A stretch of DNA of 64,000 nt, from assembly GCA_036426205.1 (NCBI GenBank), contig CM071573.1, positions 39,883,771-39,947,770 of the forward strand. The letters are read 5' to 3'. Origin of the DNA: Ascaphus truei (Eukaryota; Chordata; Amphibia; Anura; Ascaphidae). Position 1 is the first letter of the stretch; the number at the start of each line of letters is the position of its first letter. A model generated the notes under the pieces. That model ran no database searches. It saw nothing but the letters and a program-made list of their open reading frames with translations, and had not been told where the DNA came from. A program made the translations under genes and the position numbers. Below are positions 44,838 through 57,600 of the stretch, one piece after another.

Positions 44838-44985
44838 AAAAACGTGAAAGGAATCCAGTGTTCGGAGTGAAAAAGATGTATTGACGTGAATAGCCTAACA
44901 TACAATCGGAGGGCAACTCAAGGACACGCCCAATCACGTTTGGTGACACCATCGGGGGTCACGTCGAATTCCTTTCACGTCTTTG
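44838..44985. repeat. Small inverted repeat
   Basis: AACGTGAAAGGAATCC is mirrored by GAATTCCTTTCACGTC. The interior contains CACGCCCAATCACGTTTGG. Confidence 0.6.
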
Positions 44986-45199
44986 AGGTTTGAGAAAAAA
45001 ATTCTGGAAGTACATTTATTTTGTAATTTTAAAGGTTTTTAAATGGGTGTGAATATTGTTGATTGATTTTCGGATTGTAATGTATGTGAATGCAATGTAA
45101 CAGTTTTAATTGATTGAGATTTAGTTGTTGTGATTTAACCATTAAAATGAACAAAAATGCTTCTGGCTTTCTGGTTTCATTTTGCATACATTCCTAAAG

Positions 45200-45965
45200 T
45201 AACAGTAGCAAACGTGGCACTATTTGCAAAGCCGTTTTTGTGCATTGTAACCCAGCACAAGTTAAAAAGCAGCAGACCCCCTGGCTCTTGATATTGTACG
45301 TACCGGTAAAGATACGGGCGGCTCTGGTGAAACAAAATGGTGGTTTAAATCTCCCACGTCAAGTGGGTCAATAGGAAGCTGCAACGAGCTTCGCAGCCAC
45401 TTTATATTGGTCAACAAGATGCAGGAAATTTAAACTCGAGAACTAAAGGGGGGTGGGGGGAGGGTTGGGAGCGAAGTCCAGCAACAGGCACCCCAAATTC
45501 CCATCCCGTCAAAAACAAAAGCTAAAAAAAAGAAATGAGCGGCTGAAATCTCTGGATGAAGCGATTTGGTCGCATTGCTCTGTATATATCATTGGCGACA
45601 GCTTTTTCTTTTTTTTTACCATAACCTGGTTGGTTGCATATCAGCTTTCAAGACCGGCTTTTGTACAATGGATAGCAGTGATCACATTATGGCTGCTTTT
45701 CAAAGCGCCCGTGCTCTGTTGACCAATAGGAAGCCATGATATCATCGGTGCGGCATTTTATTGGCCCACGTAACGCAGGTGCTTTAAAAAGCAGAGAGAT
45801 ACCGGCCCTCCCTTTTGGAGGTAAGTATCTCTGCAAGCAGGGGGTCCACTGAGCTCAAATTAATGTGGTTCAGCTCCGGAAACCCCCTGCTTTAATCCTA
45901 TGTAAAAAAAAAAATTGCAAAAAGAATCACCCGCTTGGTTGCTTCTTTAAGCTGCATTAAAAAGC
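45200..45965. repeat. Diverged interspersed repeat between the genes
   Basis: Contains AGCAGGGGGTCCACTGAGCT and GGAAACCCCCTGCTTTAATC (45838-45897), plus CAGCAGACCCCCTGGCTC (45270). Relatives at 20765 and 49615. No class assigned. Confidence 0.5.
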
Positions 45966-47155
45966 TGTAAACTTAAGCTTCACTGTAATTGCCTGGTTAC
46001 TGGAAGATTCATAACAAAAAATATTGTCCCTGAGTTACATTCTTTAGAAAGCGGATTCACTGCAAAATTGTGGAAAACTGATTCCAAAATGAGTTAGTGA
46101 ATGATACGTTTGTTATGCTTGTTTTAGTACAAGATGAGGTCCTAATGATCTAGTTAAAGAAAAAAACCTTCAGCTAGCATTTTATTTAGATAAAAAATAA
46201 ATTTTTGAAATCTAATTTTCAGAGAAGTTCGTTATTAATGCCTGGTATCTTGTATTTTGTACATCCGTAAGAGTATATATTTGTACAGGCTAATGCAGTA
46301 GTAACAATATCGCAAACATTTCTTGCCAAACATGTTATCGATACACTGAGATGTTTACTGTAACAGCTATTTTGACATTACACTGTCCGTGACTGTACAT
46401 GGCAGAACATTATGTAGCAAAAAACACAAAACACATTTATTTTTAACAAAGATGCCAATCAACTCTCAAGTCATAAGTATTTTTTATTCAGTCCATGGGT
46501 ACACTATGAACTACCTGCTTGAAAACAAATATTCCTAAAGATTCAGGGGCATCTAAATATTATTTTTCTTAAAATATAAAGTAAGGCAAAAGCATTTAGT
46601 TGGTTTAATTATCTTTATTCCTTTTCACCTGTAACGTAGTGTTCTGGTGAATGGAAGTTATTACATGCCTATTTGTCCAAGCCATTTTAAACCCATTATG
46701 AGATTCAGAGTACAATACATTTTTCAGTAGATTTAACTACGCACTTTATCATTTTGTTGAATCAGTCTGCAATGAAAACAGTTGATAGATTTTGTAGTTG
46801 AGCTTCTAAGAGCAGAAAAGTATTTTATATCTTTTTATTTTCCCATATGTATTTTGTATTAACGCTCAGTCCCGTGATGTTCACCGTAAATGCAGTGAGG
46901 ATGGGCGAAGTAACGTGTTTCATCGGATGTGAGCACCTCCAGGTTTCTCTGCGGTTTGTACACATTTTAAACGTTGTTCTTCTTCCTGTGATGTGGGGCT
47001 CTGTATGTCATTACAAAGTACAGGGAATTCATGCTCTGGTTGCTTACCTAGAAATGGAAAATAAATAGTTGTTGTCTTAAGCACTTACATAGGTCAATAA
47101 TAACCAGAAATCTTTTCAATATGGCGAGAAGCGTGTTGATGCATAGTTAGTGATG
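45966..47155. other. Intergenic, AT-rich, nothing recognised
   Basis: No exon, RNA gene or known repeat seen between the SHTN1 and ENO4 3' ends. Confidence 0.45.
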
Positions 47156-47163
47156 CATTAGTC

Positions 47164-47592
47164 CAGGGGTGGCCAACTCCAATCCTCAAGGGCCACCAAC
47201 AGGTCAGGTTTTTTGGTTTTGTTCTTGTATAGCACTGCTAGTTTTACATAGTGCTTTACAGAAACATTTTGGAGACACAGTCCCTGTCCCATAGAGCTTA
47301 CAATCTATGTTTTTGGTGCCCGAGGCACAGGGAGATAAAGTGACTTGCCCAGGTCACAAGGAGCGGACACCGGGAATTGAACCAGATTTTCCTGCTTCAA
47401 ACTCTGTGCCAGGGTCAGTGTCTTTATTCACTTGAGCCAATCCTTCAGCCAAGGTTTTCAGGATATCCCTGCCTCAACACAGGTGTCTCAATCAGAGGCT
47501 CAGTTTTCGACTGCAGCACCTGTACTGAAGCAGGGGTATCCTGAAACCCTGACTTGTTGGTAGCCCTTGAGGACTGGAGTTGGCCACCCCTG
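47164..47592. mobile_element. hAT MITE interrupted by a CORE-SINE
   Basis: CAGGGGTGGCCAACTCCAAT ... GAGTTGGCCACCCCTG, with CATTAGTC (47156) and AATTAGTC (47593) as a 7/8 target duplication. A SINE occupies 47213-47452. Confidence 0.92.
47213..47452 (-). mobile_element. tRNA-derived CORE-SINE, copy 2
   Basis: B-box-like GGTTCAATTCC at 47383-47373 on the - strand, then GTGACCTGGGCAAGTCACTT, nearly the mammalian MIR core, then GTGCCTCGGGCACC. AGGTTTT on both sides is a probable target duplication. Confidence 0.87.
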
Positions 47593-47600
47593 AATTAGTC

Positions 47601-48444
47601 TATTACATTGAATGGAAATGAATGCATAGTTACCAGCTTCTCACCATATTGAATAGACCTTTTGAAAAAATCTTCTACAAGCCTCTATATCGTCATCAGG
47701 ATAGCAAATGTGTCCCCAGACGTAATGCGAATATAAGGTTTAACATTGGATTGGATAATTACAACCATTTTTTCTGGTAAAACTAGCACAAAAACTAGCA
47801 CCGGATTTATGAGAGGAAAAAAATGTCCCTTTGAATAATTTTCCCCCCATGAATCAGATACAGTTTTAGCACTGTTTTGCTTCTGATAAATAACTCACAC
47901 AGTGATGTGTATACAAGAACAGAATAAAACCTTCATTGCTTTCAAATACACAAAGAGGGAAAAATGCCCTATAACACATTCCAGTGATTTATAAAAAGAA
48001 GTTCAAATATAAAAACTGGGCTTTTATTAAGATGGTGTATTACTGGAAAATCATTGCATACTGTAAATTCACTTCTTTGTTGTTAGCGAGGCTGAAGTGC
48101 AATATGAAAGATTACATCGCAGGTCCCCAAGTTGTGCTTTAACCATTTCTCCACAGCAGCAAGAATGTTTTGTGGGTCTCCACAGCAGAGAAGGTGTTAA
48201 CAAAAGGTGGGCATGTTGTAATTCTGTTCAATTAACTCTTGTTGAAAAGCCTAGAGCAGTCCTTTCAGATAGGGCGTTACACATTCAGAGTCTGATAGGC
48301 TTGCTGTGGGGGCAGTTTTTTTGACATTCAGGTAAATAGAGATTCTATTAAGACAATAATGCACATTGTTTCTAGCTCATTTGTAGCTTTTGGATGCCCC
48401 CTCCCTCCTGCTGAGCCATTTCTATCCCACATATTCCAGTCTTT
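47601..48444. other. Region 3' of ENO4
   Basis: Probably includes the ENO4 3' UTR on the - strand. No other feature recognised. Confidence 0.4.
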
Positions 48445-48615
48445 CTACACAAATTCAGTCCCAGATGAAAAGAGCGAGAGAATGAAGTAATTTGTACCCA
48501 GTGTTCCATTTTGCGTTAGTCCTTCCTCTATAGCCAGCAGCCGGTTGTATTTGGTGGTCCTCTCTCCACGCAGCAGACCTCCCAACTTGATAAACCTCGC
48601 TCCTAGCCCCACAGC
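48445..48615 (-). CDS. ENO4: ENO4 last recognisable exon
   Basis: The acceptor is ttgcccttag. It encodes AVGLGARFIKLGGLLRGERT, then TKYNRLLAIEEGLTQNGTLG, matching the enolase C-terminal KxG ... RGER.xKYN motif. Open reading then continues 17 residues to TAG at 48445. A weak donor (CTGG/gtacaa) at 48498/48497 could instead splice to a further exon, as human ENO4 has a longer acidic tail; I found none. TTTATT at 48023 is a possible poly(A) signal on this strand. Confidence 0.85.
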   Translation of the reverse strand, partial: AVGLGARFIKLGGLLRGERTTKYNRLLAIEEGLTQNGTLGTNYFILSLFSSGTEFV

Positions 48616-51600
48616 CTAAGGGCAACAAAAATACAGTACCTTAAGCAATGTCATTGTAAGAACTTTTGTTGTGGATTTGGTTTCCCTTATTTCACAAGCC
48701 TGCAATTAAAACAAACAATGCACTTTTTGGTTTTAATTGCCAATATAATAGGGGGTAAACTATATGTTTTAATACTGAACATCAGAAACACTTCTAAGTG
48801 ATAACGTGATGAACCAAAGGTTTGGATCTATATAAAAAAAAAAAGCGCAACCTAATTCTTTTGGTGCTGAAGGGGCAAGAAACCTATTACGATTTATGTT
48901 TGAAATGGAGAAATGTCTGTGTTAAATGTGATTTTGACAAATGCAATAGGTGATCTGAAATGATCTCTTACAGACAATGTATCAATGAGGATTGTGTAAG
49001 TGGGATGCTTTAACATTCTTTCATGTTAGTGAGTGACCTGGACTTACAGTAGGATAAAAGATACTTCACACAGTTTTAGAACATTTACATACGTAGTCTG
49101 GCTAATCTTCCACTTAGCTGGTGCAAAAAATAAAAAAAATCAACACCTGTGAGAGAGATGCAGAGGCGGCAGCTTCATTGCCTGCAAACCCTGCGATGGC
49201 TGTTTACTTTTTGTCCCCCATAACTTCCACACATTATTTCTAGGGGTGCCCCATGCCAAGAGAAGAAATGGCACAGCAGCTGCCAGGCTTTCTGTGAGCA
49301 CTTCTAAAACCTCAGCCATACCTGCCCCCTCACTACATTTTGTGTTTCTACTTTTCCACTTCCTTTCAGATTGTAATTTCCCTGAGCAGGAACCTACCCG
49401 AATTGGCAGGAAAACGTGACTATCTGTTATAGGTAATCGTTGCTTGTTCTACCCACCCCGCAGCTTATTTTTGGGCTGGTGTGTTGCTACTTGCAGTTTC
49501 ACAATGTATAACCAGGGGCCAGCTTTCAAGCTGATAAGTCAAAACAATCTATTTTTGAGTCTGCTGCCAGATCTTAAAGCAGGATTTCGTTCTATTTTCA
49601 TTTTTGTTTTATTGGTTATGAAGCAGGAGGTCCCTGGAACTGAAGTTTTAATTTCAGCCTTGGGGACCTACTGCTTTCCGAGAGACATCTCTCTGAAGGG
49701 GGTGCCAGTACTTCCTGGTTCTCCATTCCCCCTCTCCAAGCCTTTCATATTGGCCTGTGGGGGATAATAAACTTCATTTTGGAGACACCTGCTACTTATA
49801 TATACACATATACTTTGTATTGCACCAGGCCACATGCATCATTGGTTGTGTTTACGGCCAGAATCTGAATATCTGCAATTCCTATGTATGGGATACACCT
49901 ATCTGCATCAAGTCTCTATACTACTCTGTTTAGAGGAAGATTTATGGTCATTTTATAACCACCATAACCTTACTGTAATATGTACTATGTGTTTTATTTC
50001 ACCTCCATTGTAATGTACAGAAGAATATATTGACACCTTGTAATGAATTTATATCAATTTGTAGCAACAACAAGGCATTAAAGGTCTGTGCTTACCAGAT
50101 CCACAAGGCTGTCATCAACAGACTCTTCATATTTGCATCCTAATACAGTCACATGCTTTTCCCCTAAAAAAAACCAAACCAAGACAGATATTATTTATTG
50201 CAAATGTTTTTAAATTGGCCCATTATGACTGTTAAATGCAAACTGTTTTTCCTCTTTGGAACATTAAGCTTTCTTATTCCTTTATTTCCCTGTCACCAAC
50301 CTATAAATGACAGCAATTCAGATGAAAGAAAAAAGAAATTGACAGAAATGCAGAGAAAAGCCATACAGCAAATTGATGTCCCCAGTGTCATGGGCGCCCG
50401 CAATGCATTCTTTCAGCTCAGTAATTGTTTTCTTGAACAAGGCTTTTCAAATCTCCCTTAACTAGCTTTTCGCACGCAGTGGAAAAATTTGCTTCGGTCC
50501 AAAAGTTCACGTAGTGCTAAAAGCCAATGGGCATTGCAATTTAGAACACTTTTTCAATTTTTGTTTTAAAAAAGTTTGGGGCTTTTATTTAGCCACTTCA
50601 AAAAAAGCAAAATAGCCCATTTTGAAAATGTGGCTCATTTCGCTAGAACTTTTTGGATCCAAATTTTTGTTGTGTTGGTTCACAAGTCTATACTCAACAC
50701 AGACTTCTGACCCTTGAATCAAGGCTACAAAATGTGAACGGCTTGTGCATTTTGTGCAAACCTTTAATGCAAAGCCCAAGAGCCAGTTGCATTCCTTTCA
50801 TCATACAGGACTAAAATAATGTCTGCTCTTAAACTTAGTCAAAATGTTATTGCAAATACAGCACTTACATTGCTCTTTGTGAATTGCTGGATATTTGTAA
50901 ACAATGCTGATGTTATCAGTGGGTCAACTGTACAGTTTGTTCTCAGAAACATTGAGGCTTATTCATTATATAGAGTGCTGAAGTCAATGGGAGTTTGTCC
51001 ACTAGTGGCCTGATCGGCACTGTGGCATTTTAATGAATAAATAAATTAATAAAATTGCTTTTGGTTAAGCATTAAGGGCAAATCAGGACACCTTTACCCA
51101 CCATGAAATTATATGGTATATTTTTTCGATTTTGGAGAAAACTTGCTGTAAAATATTTTTTTCTGAGAATCTTTACAATGGCCATCAATGTGGATTTTGA
51201 AAAATTGTGTTATAACCCAACCGTGGGAACAACACATGTATGTGCCCTAAGCTAGCTAGAAAAGCAGTTTCAATTTTTAATTCCATACTATGTGTTTTTC
51301 TGGGATTTCACAATATTGGCACTGCATTATATGATGTGGGTCTGGACTATTAGTTCTACAGATAACATACCAGCTCACTGTCTGCTCTCTAAGCCATACT
51401 GATATAGTATTCAGACAATACGACTTGTATGTGATTTTCTTCTATTTCAAAAGCAACAAGCAATTCATCACCCATCCAGGTGGAAATATAGATTTTACGC
51501 CAATCTTTCTGGCTTAGTCAATACAGTAGGCATAGGCTATGGTTGTGCCAGCATTTCTTGTTAACCACTTGAGTCTACAATACCCACTGCAAATTTCCAG

Positions 51601-54600
51601 GGATGCTGTTCTGCCGCACCCACTTAAAAGAGTAGACTGATGTATATCTTGCAGTACTAATCGGCTGCGGCGAGATTGCCGTGACGAAATGGCCTAGACC
51701 GCTCTCAGTAATGGTTTATTCCAGATATTAGTGCTTTAGGTCGGAATAATTTTTTAGTGAAGTGTTTAGCGAAGAATTCCAAAGAAATACAACAGATTAA
51801 AACAAGAGGGGCTATGTATCAATGGTGGCAAAACTAGAGCAAAAATGTTGTACCAGATTTATCAAAGAAATCGTCCCATAGGATATCAAGGGATTTGTGC
51901 TGTGATAAATATTGCACAGTTTTTTTTGCTTCTGATTTGCCGCAGTTTTGCAGAGCACTTCAGCGCACTGACTTGTTTTCCTGGTCATGAATGTTTTGCC
52001 CGCCGCTTACCCTCAACAAGCCTGAAGACTTCCATAAGGTCGGAAACTGTCGTTTCATTGCTGTGTTTGATGACTATGCCGCTGGACATAGGAATTTTTA
52101 CGGTGCGGTTTATTAACAGGTTAGACACACTTTTAGATGCGACATCTGCAATAAGGTAACACCTTGAACCAAGGGTGGTCCCCATGCTCTGCCACTGCAG
52201 GGCATCCTGTTCAAACAAAGGACAAGTGATAAGTGAAGTACTCTGACCTGAAAACATGTAGTACATTTGACAAAATAGGCTACTCAGACTACAGTGTATA
52301 TACTTTACCTGTATGCATATCGGGCATAACTTCTAATTAACTATGCCTATCACTGATGCATTTGATACAGTATTTAGCCTTCTTTCATACTGAAAAGGAC
52401 AGCTTGTACATAGCTTAGTTTTGAGTACTATATTGTGTCTACGTATATGCTAAATGAAAATAGTTAATTACTGTACATGCAAAATGGCAACACTATTTCT
52501 ATTTAGTATGTATATTAGCTAGTTTGTTTGTGCTATTAACACATATATATGAGGGAATTAGAAGGGTTACACAGTAAAAAAAAATGACTAAAACCATTTC
52601 CCATTATTGCACATATTATTTGTATTGTAATAGGCCAGTTGAGTAAATATGGCCCTAGGTATTCCATGTTTTGCTTCCTCTCTTTACCGGGCTCCTCCAA
52701 AAACGGTATCCTGCTGAGTAAGCAAAGGAGGGGGTGGGGGGGGGGGGGTGTGTGTGTAGAGTTTTTTGTTTCTATAGTGCCCCCATTTAGGCTTTCAGAA
52801 GTATGTCCCTAAAATCTCTGGGAAGGTGTGTACATGTATGTGCTTGTCTGTGACTAGAGAGAGATGAATAAAGGTGCAAGCTCTGTCCCCTTCTCTACAT
52901 AATTGGTGGACGTTAGAGGCAGCAAACCTTCAGATTGGTTATCTTAATAAAGCAACATTTAGTGTTACTGATCCAGTCCTAGTGACTTATTTTGGTACTT
53001 TTAATATTACAAACTTTCCCTGTGGCCTCTACAAGCCAGATTATGTCTTACCTCTTTCCTCAATGGGTCTATTAAAGCCACAACAGCAGGATGTCTGCTA
53101 ATTACATCCACGTACATATCAACCATCTCGTCAGGACTCTTGAATGTTCCAGTTACTACTTCATATTTACCTTTGTTCTAAGAAAATATGCAAATTATTC
53201 AAATATATTCCAAACAAAAAGCTCTGCAGTAAATACACTTAAGTAGAAGATAGGTCAGATATGATAAATTAAACACAAATGTTAAAAAAAGAACACTTTG
53301 AATTAAGGAGGCAATATTTAAGAGGCTACTTACATAGTCCATTAATTCATGGGCAGCACAATTTATGGCTAAATGCAGATTTGTTCCCAGTTCTAGACCA
53401 AGATGCTCACAGGCTTCACTAATTAAATCCAGAGGTTGATCTACACGGTCACATCCTAATACCAGGCAGCCCAGTGGTGACACATTCTTCATTACTGACT
53501 GCAGGAATTAAGAGGAAATGCATCTTAAAATACGCCGCTAGCTAACACTAAAAGCATATCCTAAAGTTTGAGGCTGCTGCTGTTGAATGCCATTTACTTA
53601 AAAGATGGAAGGGAATCTGTTTTGAGAGACTCTTTTACATCCTGACATTTAAAAATTATGTGCTTTGGTATATAAGCCTTTGCAAAGAGGTTTTCTTAAT
53701 AATACCATATATGCGGAGCAGAAATGGCACTACAGGTCATGTTGCATAACTGGGACATTACAGAAGTTAAATATCTTGTCCTTAATAGGGACACAACGAG
53801 ATTTAAAGCATATTCCATCAAGGGTAAAAAACAATTCTGTTTCATGCAGGTTGAAAGTTCCTCTGTTGCATAGGCCAAACTGCCAACTAAATGTGCTGTG
53901 CTCATACCACTTTTTCTGTCACCTGTATGAATTAAAAACAATTCAGCTTAATCCCTTCAGTGTGGGGGTGTCTAAAATGTACAGATCTAATAACGCCTGG
54001 CAATAGATGGATACAGATTAACTTGAAAGAAGAAAATAGTTGCACTGTCTGCAGTGGTCTTCAAAGTACAAATAATATTTAATAAACAGGGATCAATGTT
54101 TCGGTTCACACAAGAACCTTTGTCAAGAGGTTGTTGTGTGAACTAAAATGTTGATCTCTGTTTATTAAACATTTTTTGTACTCTGAAGACCACTATTTTC
54201 TTCTTTAGAGTTATCTGCGGGTTTTGTAGTCTAAAGCCCCAGTGCCTCCGCTGCACGCGCGCCCGCGAGGATGGCGGCGCGTGCAGCCGATTCCCCGGTC
54301 TGCAGTGAGCTGCAGGCAGAGAGACCGGGGGAGGGGCGTAGCGGGGGAGTGACGGGGGCACGGCCATGATGTCACCCGGCAGTTTCGCCCTCATTGGTTG
54401 AACCGCGGGGGGGCGTGGCCTAGCGCTCCGTCGCGAGTCCTGCTCTCAATTCTATTGAGAGCAGGAGCAACTCTCGCCGCAGCTCTGCGGCCCCCCCTCG
54501 CAGCGGGCCCGGCGCCATTGAGGGGAGGGCTCTCGTCCCTGCAGCTTCCGCCACAGCGGGCGTTGCAGTAGCATGCAGGGACCTGGCCTTACTGGACTGT

Positions 54601-57600
54601 TGTTGCTACGCATCTGTGGTGATTTTTCAACCAGTACCATGAGTGGCCCTTCTCTGGACATTACAGAATAACTTGTACATTTAAATATATGAAATGCATC
54701 TGTTTTACAACAAGCCCTTGGCAGCACACCGGGTTAATGGTAATATCATCATGCTTACTAAATCCACATTAATAAAACATACAATAAATAGTTACCTTGC
54801 ATTAATGAACACATACAGTATTGGTTAAAACTTACCCCGGTCTTAGATGCACTGTCAATTTGCTTAACAATTTGTTTCTGAAGAGCCACGGCCATGTCCA
54901 CACTCTGGGGGGGAAAGGTATTTTGGGGCGTTAGCTTCTGAAAGGATTGCAACAAACATCATATTGTATAAAACTGGATTGAGTCTGAAATCTATGATGG
55001 CCACACAATGAGGCCTGTTCATTAAACTGTCAGAATGGTGTCTCACGTAAAAAATGCACAGCTTTTGTATTGTATTTTCTATTGTGTGCATACTTGGGAA
55101 TCTTGCTAAATAAAGTATTTACATATTCACATGCTAAGTGAGGAGGACCGAGAAAATACTTCACCTATTCCATTTGGGATTACAATCAAATAGTTGAATA
55201 GTTGCAGCACATTTCTGCCCATATCTTTCATACATTTCTTCTTTGAAAACATCTCACTACAAATAGGTTCAGCATTTTTCCTCTCTTTCTTTATCTGTTC
55301 TCTCACAAAATGAAAGTGGAGGTAAAAATGTTTCTTTTTTTTAAAGCAATATTTCTGCTTACATAATTCTTAATCAATGTATTTTTTTTCAACTGAATCT
55401 TTTATTATTGATAATATATATTATTTGAATGACACCAACATTTTCCGCAGTTCAATGTGGGAGGGTGGGCGGGCCAAGAGACATTTCACCAAGTGAATCC
55501 ATTTTCAAGTGATATTGCATGTAAATAATGACCAGTCCCAATGTCACAAATGATCTACACCTATATCCTGTACTAGGCTGCAGTGTATTGCTCAGCAGTG
55601 TCTCAAACTATACTGTCATGAGTGTGGTAACAGAAGTGGTGTAGATCTATTGTTATTTTAGCATTCCATCCAGTATACTGAAAGTCTCTTGCAATTGTTC
55701 AATTTTGTTAACTTCCTAAAAACTCATTATGTTTAGAGTTTACAATACATCATAAGGGATAGTGTAAGTTTTAATGCTGTTATAATGTTACATTTCTTGT
55801 AGCTTACTGTAAATAATATTGGGGTCTATACGGATAAATAGCTTCAAGTATTAACATGTAAGCCTCAAAATAAAAACAAAAAATGTGGTGTTTCATGTGG
55901 GTACATCATATCCAACCTGTTGCATTGTAAGGCCCGGCTTTGGAAAAACAAGGACTTCCTTCATTAGGTTCAGTTTGCCAGGAGATGATTTTCCATAGCT
56001 CAGCAGTGTTATCATTGGTATTGGCATCGCCAATTCTGTGGGCAACTGCAGTAGAAACAAAAAAACGAATAGAGGCTAAACATACTTTATATTTGTTCTC
56101 TATTTTCAATTTTGTTTTTATTGTTTTCTGGCATTTTACCAGAAAAACACCATTGCAAGTGATGGAACATTTTTGTTAGATGTAAATGACTGACCTTTAA
56201 CGTTACAAAACCCTTAACTTCAGGGCTTTTAGTTTGCAAAGAGTACAGTAAATAGAAATACCACTTGTGGTGCATTCACGTCTCAGACAGGTCTGCAACC
56301 CTGTCTTTCTCCATTATCGCTTATCGTACAATGCTTCCACTGCAGCCAGGGATTCTGGGTAATGACATGCAAATGAGCACAGTGTGTCACTCTTTACTTC
56401 TTATCTATTTTAACATTGATCCCTATAAGCTTATCCCTGCCGTATTACACAGCTGACACAGCCCGAATTAAAGAAGTGCAGCGCCAGTAACCCTACTCAC
56501 AGATATCTATTTTGAACTTTTGGGTCTCATCAGTGCAGGGTTGGTAGCTGGCTATGCAACATGAAGCTGGTACGTGGGTATAACCAGACATTAAAGAAGT
56601 TATGGTGGGTAAAAAAATGACAAAAACCTTCCCCCGTACAGTGTTCCTCAAATAAAAATACTACTTTCGAGCACATGCATGTCTCAGACAGGTCTGCAGC
56701 CCTGTCTGTCCCCCTTATCGCTTAGCAAACAGTGTTTCCACTGCAGTCATGGATACAAAAATGACGACAATTTATTAACCTTTACAATAAAGAAAATGTG
56801 AGCAGATAGAAAATCGGAGGTAATGACAGTACCTGATCTTGTTTTAGGGAGGCAATATGCAAGTATAAAGGAGTATTGTTGATAATGGCACTGGCCTTGG
56901 CTAAAGCAAGTGACACTCCGCCTATAGCAAGACTGCCCCTTATGGTTGTTTCAGGAGGGTCTTCTGGGGGAATAGGCTTCTCTACTGCAGCAGTCTTTTT
57001 ACCTGAGAAAAGATCAAACCTCAAAATAACGGCATGACATTATTCCTAATCTAAATAGGTTGGTGCATATTTTTACAATGTAGACCACGGGTGGCCAACT
57101 CCAGTCCTCAAGTGCCTCAGGTGTTCAGGATATCCCTGCTTCAGCACAGGTGGCTCAGTATTTGAGCCCCTGTGCTGAAGCAGGGATATCCTTAAAACCT
57201 TACCTGATGGTAGCCTTTGAGGACTGGAGTTGGCCACCCCTGCTTTAGACTTCTAGTAGAAATCCTCTCATTAATTGCAAGGAAGTTTAGAGAGAGGTCA
57301 GGAAACGTTAGGTGACATTGTAATACTGTATGTAAAGATCATGGAAACAGTAATTTGTGGGGAGGGGGGGCGGGGTAGGGTAGTATTAAAATAAACTGCC
57401 TCTATCTATAGTTCCGTCTGAGAGATAAAGCATTTTAACATGGAAATCTTAATTTGGACATGATGAAGGGTTATTTCTATCTGGTTAGGGTCACATTGAC
57501 TTAACAGTGACACAAAACATGAGTGCAATAATGATCAACTAGACTTAAATAATGTACATGCTTTAAAAAATATTTACTAAAATGTACTCAAAAAGGTATA

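Noticed and set aside
54230..54610. CpG-rich block as an ENO4 or antisense promoter
   Set aside because: It looks like a GC-rich repeat, and ENO4 exons continue on both sides, so no transcription start is supported.
54452..54727. 91-codon - strand frame
   Set aside because: Runs through the GC-rich repeat; no homology and no splice context.
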